The notes under the pieces are model-generated. The model did no database searches. It worked only from the letters and a program-made list of their open reading frames with translations, and was not told where the DNA came from. Positions 22,683-36,117 of a DNA stretch of 64,000 nucleotides are shown piece by piece. The translations under genes were made by a program, and so were the position numbers. Numbering within the stretch: position 1 is the stretch's first letter; every line of letters begins with the position of its first letter. This stretch comes from Adineta ricciae (taxonomy: Eukaryota; Rotifera; Eurotatoria; Adinetida; Adinetidae). The stretch spans positions 124,001 to 188,000 of the forward strand of contig CAJNOJ010000062.1 of the NCBI GenBank assembly GCA_905250025.1, given 5' to 3'.

Positions 22683-24747
22683 TCAAGAGTTCACACGAAT
22701 CGATGATGTCGGATTTCGAAGATAAACATAAGCACTTGACGACGCTGTTTTATTATTCGATGTCGACAGATTTGGTTGAAACAACGGGCGTTTGTAAATT
22801 GGATGATGTTCATTACTCAATGTAGCTCGTTTTGGTCGATTGAAATCATCGATGATCGATATGTGAATCGAGTTCGAATGGGGTTGTTTGACTGATGAAG
22901 ACGAATGTGGAGTAAATAAGCGATGCAGATGGTTTGATGAGATCGGCGAGTTGTTGAATGTTGGAAGGCGGTTCAATTTGAAAGACTTCGTTGACGATGA
23001 CGAAATTTTCTCCAATAACGATGGTGTACTCTCATTGGATGCTTTGTTTTCAAGTTTACTTGATTTCGAAAGAATTAGATCGTTTTCATCATCACAGTTA
23101 TGATTGAATAAATCGGATAAGATGGGGAAGGTCTTCTGACAACGATGACATTTACGAACTTGGTTATTATCATTTGATATACTTCCTAGAAAAACGAAAA
23201 ACAAAACAAACCTGTTATTATGTTGACAGTCAGTCATTCGGAACGAGAGAACGAGAGAGAGAGAGAGAGAAAGAAGAAAAAATACCGCACGCATGGCTTA
23301 TTCAGTATCAGTCATGATCGGTTGGCGTATTTTTGAGGTTAATGTTATTGATTATAATTAGTCAAGCAAGCACATATCTGATACGCTACTTACCAACAAT
23401 GTGTTTTTCTCTATAATCAAATTTCTACAGTATTAAATAAGCATCTAGAGAGTATAAATAATCCAAATCTTAAAGCTACTTCAGTTTTAATAACGGTGAT
23501 AAGGATAAGCAAGTGATGTGTAGAGCGGAAAAGAATAAATTGCACAGAAAAAAATAATAAAGAAAACACCGGCTTGCGTGCAAACTATCTCACAGTGAAA
23601 GACTGCTCTCTAAGTCATTACCGGATGATGATGGATTGTAATACCGTTTCGTTTCAACTGATGCTTGATTTTGTTTACACCGTTCTTCATGATCGAGATA
23701 TTCACTTAGACGGACATTTTCTTGACAGTAAGTACATTTGGTTGTATAGATTTTTTCTTGTTCTGGTCGATAGCGACAAACAGCTTCGTGTTTGCGAACA
23801 CTGTCAACCGATCCTATAGGATAAAAGCAATACTGACATGTTTCGGATTTAACTTTCGATGTTGACGAAGCCGGACGATAGAATTGATCATTCCTCGTTG
23901 TCGAAGGTTTCGGTTGTTGATAAACGAAATGCTCCTCAGTTTCTTCCTCCTCGTCGTCACTGTCATTTGAATTGAGTTGTGACGATGTCGTTGAGGTTCG
24001 TTTCATTTCATATCGATAAGTTCCTTTCGGATCAACATGGTTGACTGGAATATTTGTTCGCGTTGTCGTTGTCGTTTGACCACGCTGTGCCTGAGTTGGG
24101 TTATTCAAACGAGCTGACGGCTGACGCCAGAAGAAATCATCTTTCAAAAACTGATCGAATATCGAACGAGTTAACATTTCAAACATGGAAAATGGATCAC
24201 TTTCGAACGGACTACTATGACTCCATTTGGGTCGAGTTTTTCTATGAAAATGTCTTTGACTAGTACGAAATGACGATAGGACAGGGTCGTAATGATCAGA
24301 ATCATTATCTTCATCGTCGGATGAACCAAAATGAGTATCGAAGAATGAAAATTCCGGTTGATGAAATTTACTGGAGAAGAATGCATGACGTTGTCGAATT
24401 GTAAAGAATGGATCATGGAAACGAAATCGCGCTGAATTCGCATGACTCGAAGAAAACTGTGATGGACGCGATGCATGATATGTCGATTCGTACCGTCGTT
24501 GTGGTTGAGATGCTGAAGAAAATTTTATGTTCGTTGTTTGCTGTTGTAAATCGTACGCACGCCGTTTTTCAGCATCACTCAACGTTTCGTAGGCTTTGTT
24601 GATTTCCTTGAAGAGCTCTTCTGCTGTTGACGAAGAATTCTTATCCGGATGATATTGAAGTGCTTTCTTACGATAAGCTTTTCGAATTTCATCTTCCGTG
24701 GCTGTCGTTTTGATGCCTAATACAGCGTAACAATCGCTAGCTACCAT
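22683..24747 (-). CDS. J-domain co-chaperone (DnaJ/HSP40, DNAJB-like) with three zinc-finger-like motifs
   Basis: Two exons, 23622-24747 and 22683-23185; ATG at 24745-24747, stop TGA 22683-22685, about 540 residues. The J domain (residues 4-67: [26 protein letters not shown]) carries the HPD motif needed to stimulate Hsp70 ATPase. A Ser/Phe/Arg-rich region like that of DNAJB6-type proteins follows, then an acidic stretch. Two C-x2-C...H-x3-4-C motifs ([21 protein letters not shown] and [20 protein letters not shown]) end exon 1. A 436-base intron, containing a (GA)n run near 23250-23271, joins in frame to a third ([19 protein letters not shown]) and a Ser/Pro-rich tail. Splicing rejoins SSSG to SISNDNN cleanly. 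The mix of a J domain with this finger array is not a combination I know. Confidence 0.82.
23250..23271. repeat. (GA)n microsatellite
   Basis: Dinucleotide run inside the 436-base intron of the J-domain gene. It lies in the polypyrimidine strand sense of that intron. Confidence 0.6.
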
Positions 24748-27199
24748 GCTTGAATTACTTACGGATTTTTCACCAAGAAGGATAATAAGAAATGATCATC
24801 TGAATAACACAAAACATCTGATTTGATCATCAATCTATCGAATAGCATGTATCAATCAAATCGAAAGATATGTCGAAAAGAAAAAAGGTAAATAGCTGCT
24901 TTTCGAGGTTTTTATATACATATGTAGAAGAAGGCTCATTGATCAATATACAAGGTAAAAAACGGGGAAAAAAACGAGAAAATGAATAAGAACGAGCAAA
25001 AGAAAAAAGAAAAATGATTGTAGAAAAGAAACGAAACAGAAGACGAAGAGACAGATGCATTTAAATACATTGCACACTTATAAATCACTTTAGTACTCAT
25101 CTGATACTTGGGATACGAAAACCAAGGCTCGTCAATAATCAACGAATAACAACATTATTATTAAGAGCCTATTTACGTAGAGAAGAAGCTCAACGAAAAG
25201 ATTATGTCAGCTAAGAGTGTTTCTTTCTAAATAAACAAACACTGATAGTTTCTACCAAGGCAGACGTTATTAGGATCAAATATGTAATACGAAACGATGG
25301 AAAAGAAAAAGAACAATATTATCATCATCAAATCATAATGTACTGTAGCGGAAAATGGACGAAAGAGAAAGTGACGAATAGCTTAAAGGCAAACGTGTGT
25401 ATTTAATGTAATAAACATTTTATATAATCATCTAGGCAAAACAATCGAATGCACGAGAAACCGTTCGAAGTCACCTATATTTGATTGTACTCAAGTCGTC
25501 GATTTCAATCATATTTTTGAATGTGCTTCCATTCTCTTCTCTCCCCCTCTTTCGTCTCAACAACATCGGAGGTCAATAAAGTTATGTCCGTCCTCGACTA
25601 ATATTAATCGACGACTTGGTGACATTCCCATCTCTCCGTCCTATCCATCTTCTCTATATAACTGCTGATGCAATAGACGCAAATGAATGGAGAGCAATAT
25701 ATGAAAAAAAAGCGGAATATATTATATGTATATATACTTATTTTGTTCTCTTCTTCTCTTGTATGTATATGTGTGTCTCTTTCTCTCTCCCTGCATATGA
25801 TTATTACATAATCATTACACATTTTTACACGCGTACGCACAGCTGGAAATTTGACTAAAGTGCTACGACATCGGACTACTCAAGATATTGAGGCATAATG
25901 GTACAGCTGTAGACCATTTGAAGTATATAATCGATCGAATTCGATCATCGATAAAAAATGAAATGATCAACTTACGTTAAGATCAACATCGTTTTTTACC
26001 TGTTAGATTCTCGCCACATCTTAAGGTACTAGCACGCTGGTGATAGCAATATTGTTCTCTTCTCTTCTCAATTCTCAACATGTTGTTTCGGCTAAGGTCG
26101 AACAAATGAATGAATGAATGACAAAAAAAACAAGGCTTTTTCTCTCTTTCAACGGTGCGTTGTAGTCATAAAAAAAATGAGAAAAGAAGAAAAAACCATC
26201 TAGACAGTTCGATCAAATGAGGCATCTGTTGTTGTTTGATTAGAATGAATGAGTGAATGAATAAATAAATTTCTCCATTACTTTTTTCCTTTCTATTGAA
26301 CATACAACCGTCAAATCGTATATAAAACAGAATACTTTCAAGTTCTTCGAAGAATTACTGAGATTTACTGTTTTCACTTGTGCAACTATTAACTCTATCG
26401 AGGGAATGAGAAATGTGGAAATCAACAGCTGCATTTTTTCAATAAACTCAGACTTGTAGTTTTCTCTCAGTTGTCGAGAAAATAATTATTCAACTATTGA
26501 CACACGGGTTCTGCTAGCTTTTTTTAATTATAATATTCGATAGACCGTTCTTTGATCCTTTTATAAACAAAATGTCAACTTCTCTTTGTTCTAACACACA
26601 CTCTCGCCTTTCATCGGTTAATAGCATTAGTGAATAAGAAAGTATATTTCACTATTGCTCTCATCAATGTCGTATAATCTCATCACAAGAAGAAAACTCA
26701 ATAAAAAAAAAGAATCCTCTTTATTGTTCTCATACCAGAGGAAAGAAAAACAATATTGATTATTACTGTAATAAACTTAAATAACTTGACCTTCAACAGG
26801 GCGACATCTATAGATGCGCATATGCATATTGAAGTAAATCCGTTGGAAAATTAATTTTAATCCGAAAAAAGCGTTTTTCGAGATAATTCTCTAGTCGAAA
26901 GAAATTTTCACGAAAGAATCTCTTTAATCATTTGATGTATTTTTTTACCTATGACCTGTCTGATCAGAGAAAGAAGGACGAAACGTTTGTGAGAGGCATT
27001 AGTCAATCGATAATGTCCGATGACATTTTTTGTCGTCATGCTCTTTCCTGTTTCGTTCATAAATAAAAAAGAAAGAAGAAAAACCACATTGATCTATTGT
27101 TTATCTCGATTTCAGATCTATTTTTTATATTATTTAAATATATGTCATGGAACAGTGTCGTAATCATCTCTCTGTTAATCGTTGTTATTTTCTCAAATA
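24748..27199. other. Long intergenic region between divergent genes, no gene seen
   Basis: About 2.45 kb between the start codons of the leftward J-domain gene and the rightward Ser/Pro/Gln-rich gene. It is AT-rich, with many short homopurine/homopyrimidine runs and TATATA-like tracts (e.g. 25715-25740). The open frames are all short and made of low-complexity sequence. It presumably contains both promoters and 5' leaders. A tcgatttcag|ATC acceptor at about 27115 may mark the end of a leader intron for the downstream gene. Confidence 0.55.
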
Positions 27200-30100
27200 A
27201 TGGTTGAACCCGAACAAAAAGGTGCGACGGAGAAAACGAATCTCATCTCGAACGACTCTTTCGCTCTTGTATTTAGATAAACCATCCAACCTAGAAGATA
27301 CGGTTCGCAATCTTCGAGAAGAAAATGCTAAACTTTTACAACTCCTTCGTTCTCGTAAGTATTTTGCGTTTTTTTTTCGGAAAAAAAGAATCTCTTTTGT
27401 TGCTTTGTTTCTCTCAGAAGGACTTCGCGTTGATCCAGTCGATGAAAAATCCAATGAGTCAACCAGTATTACTTTCGATAATTCGGAGATAAGCTTAACA
27501 ACAAATACGATCAATACAACAAATCAAATCACACATCAGCATGTGAATAATCATGGTCCAATAAATCAACAAAATTATTCCGGTCAAGTGGTTCACGGAA
27601 ATCAATCGAATATTACACCTAATTTTAATACAGTTATTCAAACGACAACTCAACCATTTGTACAGAATAACTCGAATACACTTGTACAAAACAACACCAA
27701 CTTAATCCAACCGATCAATCTTGTCAATTTCAACAATGTCAGTCTCGATTCTCTGCAATCATTCTTTGCTTCACAGAATAATTTGGTTTATCTGTCTCAA
27801 TCATCTTCAACAACGTCGCAGACTACGACGACTACAACGACTACATCTAACTTCCTGAACGAATCTGAACAACATCAAATATCGATTCGACCTAAGCCAT
27901 CGATTATTCCTCAACCAGAAGTGACTTCTGTCCTATCCAGAATGAATGAAACTACCTCTAGACAACTGTCATCGTCAGCGTCATCACTAACCGCAGCAAC
28001 CACGCCAACGCCGACGCCGCCACCACCATCAGCAAATGCAACTAATGGTGAAACAACCAATTTACTTGATAATGATTTAAATCATAAACAGCCGAGACCT
28101 ATTCGACCTAAACCATCGTCTAGGACGAATTCTTTACAGGTAAATGACAATTCATAAATTAGTGCAAGGTTTGAAAACATCTTGAATTGATTCTCAATTA
28201 AAATTTGATATTTTTACCTTGGTCGAATGTGTGCACTTTTCCAAGATTGAATCTCAAGGTTGCGCACGTCTTCATTAATAGATCATTTGAGGTTATTCTT
28301 CGGAAAATATTGTTTTTGTTTACTTGAAAGAAATCGAGATGTCGCGTACGAATTTTCGTCGCCGAACAATTAGACAGCAATGAAGGAAATGTTGTGTTGT
28401 TTATTGATAACTAGGTCGAACTGGTGTTCGTCGAAAATGATTGCGAGTATGAAAGTGTATTTAAAGTTTTCTTTTATTATCAAAATACTCACTCTCAAAA
28501 GTTGCATGTGAAATAATAATCGAGATAACAGTTGTTAGATATGTCTCATTCATTTGACGAAGAAAAAAAAAACGTAACGTGATGATAAAGCAAATGATCT
28601 TGTCGAGTAAATAAATAACACGATGATGAGAAGAAAACAACGAATTCGAACTTAGTATTCGTTATCTCTAGTCAATAAGATTGAAATTGAATGACCAACG
28701 CATGTTTCAGGTTTATACTCCTGTGGTTCTCAATGAGACCAAACCTTCGATAAGCAATGTACTTACTCCATCGTCATTGATTAACAATACAAATGCATCA
28801 TCGACAGTATCGTTACTATCACCATCGACATCGTTTGAAGAACATCACATGGATCTATCTCCTCAACTGATGCATTCGAAATCACTGGATTTATCTGTTC
28901 CGCCGACAAATAATCTCTTAGCATCAACAACCAATATGATTGCGACTACTAAGAAACCGATTCGAAATCGTAAGAAGCCTCTACCGTCATCATCGTCGTC
29001 ATCGTCATCGTTACCATCAATGACTATTCCACCGACGAATCCATCACTAATTCCCATTGCGCCTAATCCCGGTCGACCGTTAGCACCAGCTCCATTGAAT
29101 GTACAACGTATCGTTGCCACTAATAAACGTTCAACAAGTAATAAGAAACGAAATTCGAAAACCCTAGTTCAATACCATAGCGAAAGTATTATCCAACAAG
29201 CGACTTCGCCAAACAATTCTTTTGCGGAGTCTATATCCGGTTTAATGCAAAATTTCGATCAAGAATTGTTAGCATCGAATTTCTTATCTCAACCGGCACC
29301 ACCACCAACGACAAATATACTCTCGAATGATACTCCGTCTTCGTCATCAGCATCCACGACGACAACGACGACCACGAACATAAATCTGATTCGTACATTG
29401 GACAATATTGATGTAAGACAAATTGTCAACACCACAATTCAACGTACGGACTCAAGTTTTCAATCGATGCCAACATTTGAAGAATTCAATGATCGACTCG
29501 AAACGGAAACGAATACTGTCATGCCTGATTACAATGTTGACAATGAACAAATAACATCGTTCATGAATGAAGAAGACATGCGGTTTGTCGAAATGAATTT
29601 TGATGAAAATACCTTTCTCAAACAATTTGATTTGGATGATGCTGGAATTAAATTGAACATTAATCCGGAACAAAGCATATTCGGTAGTCTTCTAACAAAT
29701 ACTCATAATTTAAGTAGCACAATTGAACAATCGAGTTCACCATTACCATTACCACAACCACCACCGCCGCCGATCTATCCCGGATCGTCATTGATTAATA
29801 ATAATGTCTTTACAACAGTTGTTCCATTAGGTCTACAACAACATTCGTCGCAAAGTAATATATTTAGTAGTAAAAATACATCGATATGCTTGCCGGAAGA
29901 AGGTGTACAATTAACGTAAGTTAACATCACTTATTGAATAGTTTATTTCGATTGTTTATTTATTCTTGTCTAGTGCTCGTCATATCGAACCCAGTCAAGT
30001 AGCAACGTACGAATCAGTAAAATATCAAGATATTCTTGATGATTTAGTCACTGTTACTGATCAAGACGTGTTGAGTCATGTTCAAGCAGCAGCAGCTGCC

Positions 30101-32304
30101 GCTGTGAATGATACAACAGTTATTGCAACTGATTTTTCGTTTGCTCTAATTGAAGCAACGAATGAGATAATCAAAACAACGGAAATTCAAGGTGCTGAAG
30201 AAACGGCATCTGCATTTGTCGATTTGCAGTACTTCTATCCTACGATTGAACAAGAACAAGAATTACTACAAAAACAATTGGAACAATGCGAACAAAAAGT
30301 CGAATTACAGCCGGAACCGGAACCAGATTCTCTACCCGTGCCAGCTGTTGTACTTGAAGACAAATTCGACAACGAAATCAATTCGACAGCAGACTCGCCT
30401 AAATCCGAAGACAATTCAGCAATCACTGATCTAGCATCTATTCTACAAATAAATCAAACACATTCAACATCTCCTGTCAAAGAAACACCTTCGGTCATTG
30501 ATTATGATGCTTTTCTTCCACCACCCACTCCATCTCCTCCGCCAGCACCTGCACCACCTGTGCAGCCAATATTGCAGTCGCCATCGCTACCACCTCCATC
30601 ACTACTACAGAAACCGATGTTGTCGTTACCACCGGTCCCACCGCCACCGATAGCAACGACGCCGACAACGGTAACAACAGATTTTCTTCCTGTGCCTGAA
30701 CAAAGTTCACGTAAAGCATGTATTATATTCGAACCAATATTATCTCCGACAAATCCTCTATCTCCGACGAATCCTCTGTCTCCAATGATTCCTTCGTCTC
30801 CAATGAAACCTGCTGAAAATGAGCTCGTGTTAGATTCTGGTTGTTTGACGAGTTCATCGTCCATAGAAAAATCAAATCCGTTAGATACAGATCAGATCGA
30901 AGAATTACTGAACGAAGCTCCTAATAAGAATCCGTACGACATGATTGAAAACCACGTTCAAGCTACTTCGCCATCGCCATTGCCATCGCCATCTCCACCT
31001 CCAGCTATCGATAAATCCGATAATCTCGATCATCTAATTGAACCGATCGATGAGCCACCAAAGAAGATTCTCGAGAAGAATTTTCTCCACTATCAACAAA
31101 TCTATCAAGATAGTCAAAAGAAAACAACACCGCAGGAACAGTATTCACCGATTCCATCCGTGAAATTAAAACTCAATTCAATTTATCCGAAACCGAAGAA
31201 GAAACGCAAGATGTCACCATCGCCGACGTCGTCACCTGTACCGGAATCAGAACCGGCACCAGCACCTGTTCTTGTGTGTGAGAATGTTCGACCGTCATTA
31301 AAAATTAAAATTCGAACCAAACTACCATCACCTCCATCTCCGTCGAAAGAAGAAGAACCACCACCACCTCCTCCTCCACCGGCAGTGAAGATCAAAATTC
31401 GTAAACCAATTAAAAAGCCAAAGCGAAAGAAATCTTCTATAGATGATCAGTTAGATCGCGAAGCTAAGCTATCATTAAAAACTGAATACGCTGGTTTAAC
31501 ACGTTTTGAGCAACCTCTAGCTCAGTTATATCGTACCCAATCGTCGCCAGATACTCGTGTACCACCTACACCCGGAGAGAATGAAGATATACCACTTTTG
31601 CCCAACAAGCAAGATACACCGCCAACGAATGAATTCAAATCAGTAAACTCAACCACACCACCCGAAAATCAAATGAAGAAACTGGCACATTTACTCAACT
31701 ATGATGATGAGCCGCTGAATAACAATACATTTATCACTCCACCACCGGAAATTGATACACATGTTCACCATCACCACCAACAGCAGCAGCAACAACAGAA
31801 AACTTCGAATGATATCGGACAACAAAGTCCAAAAAAGATGAAAAAATCGAAACAATCTTCTTTTCATAGCAAAGAATACTATTCATCATCAAGAAAAAGC
31901 GAACATTTACCACAACCACCAGCTCCACCTCCACCTATCCATCATATGGATCCATATGCTCAACCATATCATCATTTCGATGCACGAACAGCTCCTTTTT
32001 TTAACTTTCCTTTTCCAAATCCATTTATGAATCCACATGCAGCAGCACCGCCGCCGCCACCACCGCCGCCCTCGAATCATTTTCATCATAATTCAATGAA
32101 ATATCATTATCCAACTCATAGTTATTCAGCACATCATCATCAACAGCAATTTCCTTATCATCCACATTTACAACGGCAACAACAGTACAACAATACAAAT
32201 TATATGTGTAAGTTGAATTCGTCTTAGCATAAAACGTTTCATCGTGACATTTGTCTTTCTTTCTCGCTTTAGCTTCTCGTAATCATCACCCATTTAACAG
32301 GTAG
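27200..32304 (+). CDS. Long Ser/Pro/Thr/Gln-rich putative nuclear protein, copy A (complete)
   Basis: Six exons: 27200-27221, 27277-27354, 27418-28139, 28711-29915, 29974-32207 and 32273-32304 (stop TAG 32302-32304). About 1,430 residues. If the last intron is retained, translation would instead end at 32227. Residues 10-32 form a leucine-zipper-like helix (LEDTVRNLREENAKLLQLLR). Most of the rest is low complexity: Asn/Thr/Ser-rich, polyproline, polySer, polyGln and His runs. Ordered-looking islands are the acidic segment EEDMRFVEMNFDENTFLKQFDLDD, ARHIEPSQVATYESVKYQDILDDL and ILEKNFLHYQQIYQDSQ. Basic nuclear-signal-like clusters include PKPKKKRK and KKPKRKKSS. The make-up suggests a transcription or chromatin regulator, but no named domain is visible. 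Bases from 28049 on are inside repeat copy A. Confidence 0.72.
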
Positions 32305-32777
32305 CACCATTGATTTCGTGACTTGCAACACAAAATCGTCATCTTGACAATCGATATGCGCAGATACTTTCTAGTGTACGTCTGTTCCAGTGACTTCTAT
32401 TTGAATACATGTTTTCTCTCTTATTCTTCTTGTTTTCTTTGATATGTCTAATGTATTAATGATCTTTGTCAATAGCCCAAATGAACTCGAAATAATTGTG
32501 TGTTATTCAACTTTGCATTTTCTTGTTGTTGTTGTTGTTGTTGTTGTTTGTTTTCTTTGAAATGTAATATTAGTGAGTGAGGAATGTAATCTTTCTTTTG
32601 TTTATCTATTTGGTATTAATTCGTTCATTCATTACAGAAGTATTGTACGTTTTTCTCTTTCTTTTTCGTATTTCAAAAACAACGATGACAATTTCTTTTC
32701 CTTCTTCTCTGTACAGTTGAGATATTCTTTCTCTGCCTGTCTCTCTCGTTCGTTATTTATATCACTGTCATATATTT

Positions 32778-32783
32778 AATAAA
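32778..32783 (+). terminator. AATAAA polyadenylation signal, Ser/Pro/Gln-rich gene copy A
   Basis: AATAAA in the 3' region of the plus-strand gene, preserved at the matching place in copy B (around 50289). Other candidates exist downstream (aaaaataaaaat near 33345). Confidence 0.4.
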
Positions 32784-33111
32784 ACAACAAATAATGCGAC
32801 GTGTGTATAGAATATACACGCGTGTATTACAAAGTATTTCTGATCTTTATTCTCTCACTCGAATGTATCTTTTTAGTCTTGTTTTGAAAAATCAGAAAAA
32901 AAGTTTCTATACTAGTCCTTTTGTTTTCGTGTGTCACTCTTTTTCTTCGCTGTTCCATTGTATACATAATTACAGATTTGTATGTGTGTGTTTTCTCTCG
33001 TTTCAATTTTCCTTTCAATGTACATTCGACAGTGCCTATTGTTTAATGTAATAATAGACTAGCTGTTTGTTTGAACGATGAATCTCAGTATGTAATCGAA
33101 TAATTTACTGA

Positions 33112-33144
33112 CGATGACGACGACGATGATGATGATGATGATGA
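33112..33144. repeat. GAC/GAT trinucleotide run, copy A
   Basis: A run of GAC and GAT triplets in noncoding DNA; the copy-B run at about 50625-50662 has a different number and order of units. Confidence 0.6.
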
Positions 33145-33899
33145 CATAGAACTTCCTGCAAACGAGTTGTCTGTATTCTTAACTCTGTACAAAACATCCA
33201 TTGTTTTTTCTTTTCTAATCATAATTATGTTTGTATTTTGTTCTTTTTCTTTCATAGAAATTCTTTTGTTTTTGTTTGTTTATCCTCTCTTGTTTGGTCG
33301 ATCTATGCGCGCACGTGTGAGTTTACACTAAGCCGTTGAGCTCAAAAATAAAAATCTCAATTTGGACAAATCAATAGAAGATTGATTTCTTTTCAGATCA
33401 AATCATACGAATGTCTATATATAGTTGAGTGCATTCTTTTTCGGATTTCCTGATGCTCATCCCCCCTTGAAATCTCTTCTTAATTCCTAATCCAAAGAGA
33501 ATATTGTTTCATATTCTCATCAAACCATGCTATGAGATAACTGTATTCGAAGTACTAGTCGCTTAATCATCGACTGGTATTCAAGAGAAATTTTCTTCGA
33601 TTCAATTCATTCGATCTTTTGTCCGAAGTTCGCGGAAAAGAAAGAGCTGGCAACAAAAAAGATTTACGCTAGTCAACTAGATCTAATTTGGTTTCATGCT
33701 TTATTGTATCCTATCTCTTCCTATAGAAATCACTTCGTCGTATTGATGGAAACGAGTTGAACCATTAAATAACATCAACACCAAAAGCAATGAAAACGTT
33801 GATTTATTCAAGAGCAAAATGAGAGAAAAAGAACGAAAGCGAAGCAAAAGGCAACAGCGACAACCATGATATGTGACTAGACGTTAGTTAGACGAGATC

Positions 33900-36117
33900 T
33901 CAAATCAGTCGTGACAATGAAATCGTCAGCGAAAGGAGAAACAGAAAAGTGTAAGAATGAATTCTTGATGAAGTTGAATATTTTTCATGAGTTAATAACG
34001 ACGAGGGACCATGAATAACACATCGTTCTAAGTTACAAAATGAATGGAACGGAATACACAATTAGCAAAGCACAACTTACCGAATTCTTCTAATAGTACA
34101 GGCACGTAATGTTCCCAGAATGCACAATAATCAGCACGATGAGCAATACCGGTCGATTTGTTCAACGTATCAAGTATGATGTGTGCACGTTCAGGGTAGT
34201 TATAATTTGGCCAATCACGAGTAGCAACACTTGAGTCACCATTAGGATTTCTAGTATTTCCATAGGAATAATCAAAGGTAAATCATTCAACAAATCTTAC
34301 CCATATTTGGAAAAATTTGACCAGTAGCCCATTATTCTTCTTGCTAGTTGGATTTCCTCCTGTCTATATAATTTACTATCAGTTGCATTGAGAGGTTCGC
34401 CAAAGACGAACATAATCTCATCGCTAAGAAAAACAGTATATTAACAGTTGCACTCCAAATGAATTTCTCATACCCGTGCATCACACCTGTCCATGCATGC
34501 CAATCACTTGTTGATGGTCGAGCGACGAAATGATAGAAGTAAACTGACATATTCTGTGTCGCATAAGCATTCGCTACAGCTACAGTTGGACACGTAAAAT
34601 GTGCATCGCCTACGGCATAACTCAAGATAACTGCGTTTCGTACATTGTTGGACCAATCAGCCCAATCTGTGTATTTTTGAATTAACGATTGGTAGATGAT
34701 TCGAGGTGTTTTGTATGGATAAGATGGGATATAATTGTAATAGAGTTCGAGATGTTTAATAAATGTAGCATAGCTTACGTCTGGCATGGCATTTCCAGGA
34801 GTTTTATCGTTTCCTTGAGCATAGACCATAAAATACGAGCCTTCGTCACGATTGGCGCCTAACAGAAGTGGACATTTCTACATACAGAGTGAACAATGGT
34901 TTACAAGATAGTAAAACGAGAGCTGGATTCATACTTTAAAGTTTCCTGTTTTCAACATTTTTATTGGATTTTGTGGCAAAAAAGTTCCATCAATGACTGG
35001 CATCAACATAAAGAACATTGGACCACCGTCTTGAATTGTATATTCTGCATTTGTTATGTAAGCATAATGTTCTTCATCAAGAACTGGATAATTTAATGCA
35101 CACTCGAACATAACATTGATATCGTCGACATGAGAGCCACGTTTGCAAACGTCGGGTATTTTCTCTTGTTCATCTCGATGCTGTTCGTTAGACAGACGTT
35201 TGGTGACCAGAGAATAGAACTCATTCAGATATTTCTGTGAACGTCGACGACCTTCTTCAGCTGTTATATATGCCCAGTTACAAGTAGGTCCTCCACTTTG
35301 TAGAATAGCACTGGTGAATAGCGATCGACTACGTGGTGATAATAAATGAAAACCAACCGATACAGCACCAGCTGATTCACCATAGAGAGTTATTCGTTGA
35401 CTATCACCACCAAAGAAACCGATATTATGATGAATCCATTCTAAGGCAAGAGCTTGATCATAGAGACCCTGATTTCCTGAAAGATAGAAGACATCATACG
35501 CATGACTTCGTGTGTTTGAGCAACAGTTTTCGCTTACCAGGCGCGTCCGGTCGATCAAGAAACAAAAACCCGAAACTTTGTAAACGATACTGCATTGAAG
35601 CAACAATAATGTTATTCGTCGCTGCCAAAATTCGTCCATCGTAAAGATCTAATGCACTTGAGCCAGTGACAAATGCTCCACCGTAAATCCACACTAAGAC
35701 AGCTAAAGGTTCACTTGTTTCAGTATCACTCACTGGTACCCAAATGTTTAAATACAAGCAATCTTCACTACAGTTCGTACTCGGCGACCAGATTTTCTCT
35801 GCTTCGAGATTGTAAACGATCTGTTCAGTTTGCCAACAAGTAGCTGGAAATTGTGTCGTATTGAGAATGCCCGGCCATGGATCAACACGTTCGGGAGCTC
35901 GAAAACGACGTTTACCAACAGGTGGCTTAGCAAAAGGAATACCAAGCCACGCGCGAACATGATGAAGGCGTGGAGAATCGGCAGTACGAAAATATGAATC
36001 GATTCCTCGAACGCGGCCAGAATTTGTCGAACGAACAAGTGGATCAGACGACGATGTCGAGGACAAGGACAAATTAAAAATCAACATAATGAAAATCTGT
36101 TTTAGTCGAATAAACAT
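33900..36117 (-). CDS. Cholinesterase-like serine esterase with a probable GPI-anchor tail, copy A
   Basis: Minus strand, ATG 36115-36117, stop TGA 33900-33902, about six exons (35538-36117, 34935-35476, upper edge 34877 for the third). It has a signal peptide (MFIRLKQIFIMLIFNLSLSS). Type-B esterase landmarks match acetylcholinesterase: EDCLYLNIW, IYGGAF (oxyanion loop), LYGESAGAVSVG (nucleophile Ser), NRDEGSYF (acid Glu) and WTGVMHGDEI (His). The Trp of EKIWSPST sits where cholinesterases have the choline-binding Trp. The C-terminus ends in a hydrophobic stretch (SYTFLFLLSLTISLSRLI) after a small-residue segment, as in GPI-anchored forms. It would hydrolyse choline or carboxyl esters at the cell surface. 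One odd point is GGA instead of GGG in the oxyanion loop. It could also be a non-cholinergic carboxylesterase. Confidence 0.88.

Larger units (their letters stand above)
32305..33899. other. 3' region between convergent genes, copy A
   Basis: About 1.6 kb with no gene seen. It holds an AATAAA at 32778-32783 suitable for the upstream gene, a (GTT)n run near 32525-32548, and a GAC/GAT trinucleotide run at about 33112-33144. The matching region in copy B has the same elements with small length changes. Open frames here are not kept between the two copies. Confidence 0.6.

Noticed and set aside
30495..31395. Gly/Val-rich and Gly/Asp-rich minus-strand frames
   Set aside because: They are the antisense of polyproline and Ser/Thr-rich coding sequence in the plus-strand gene.
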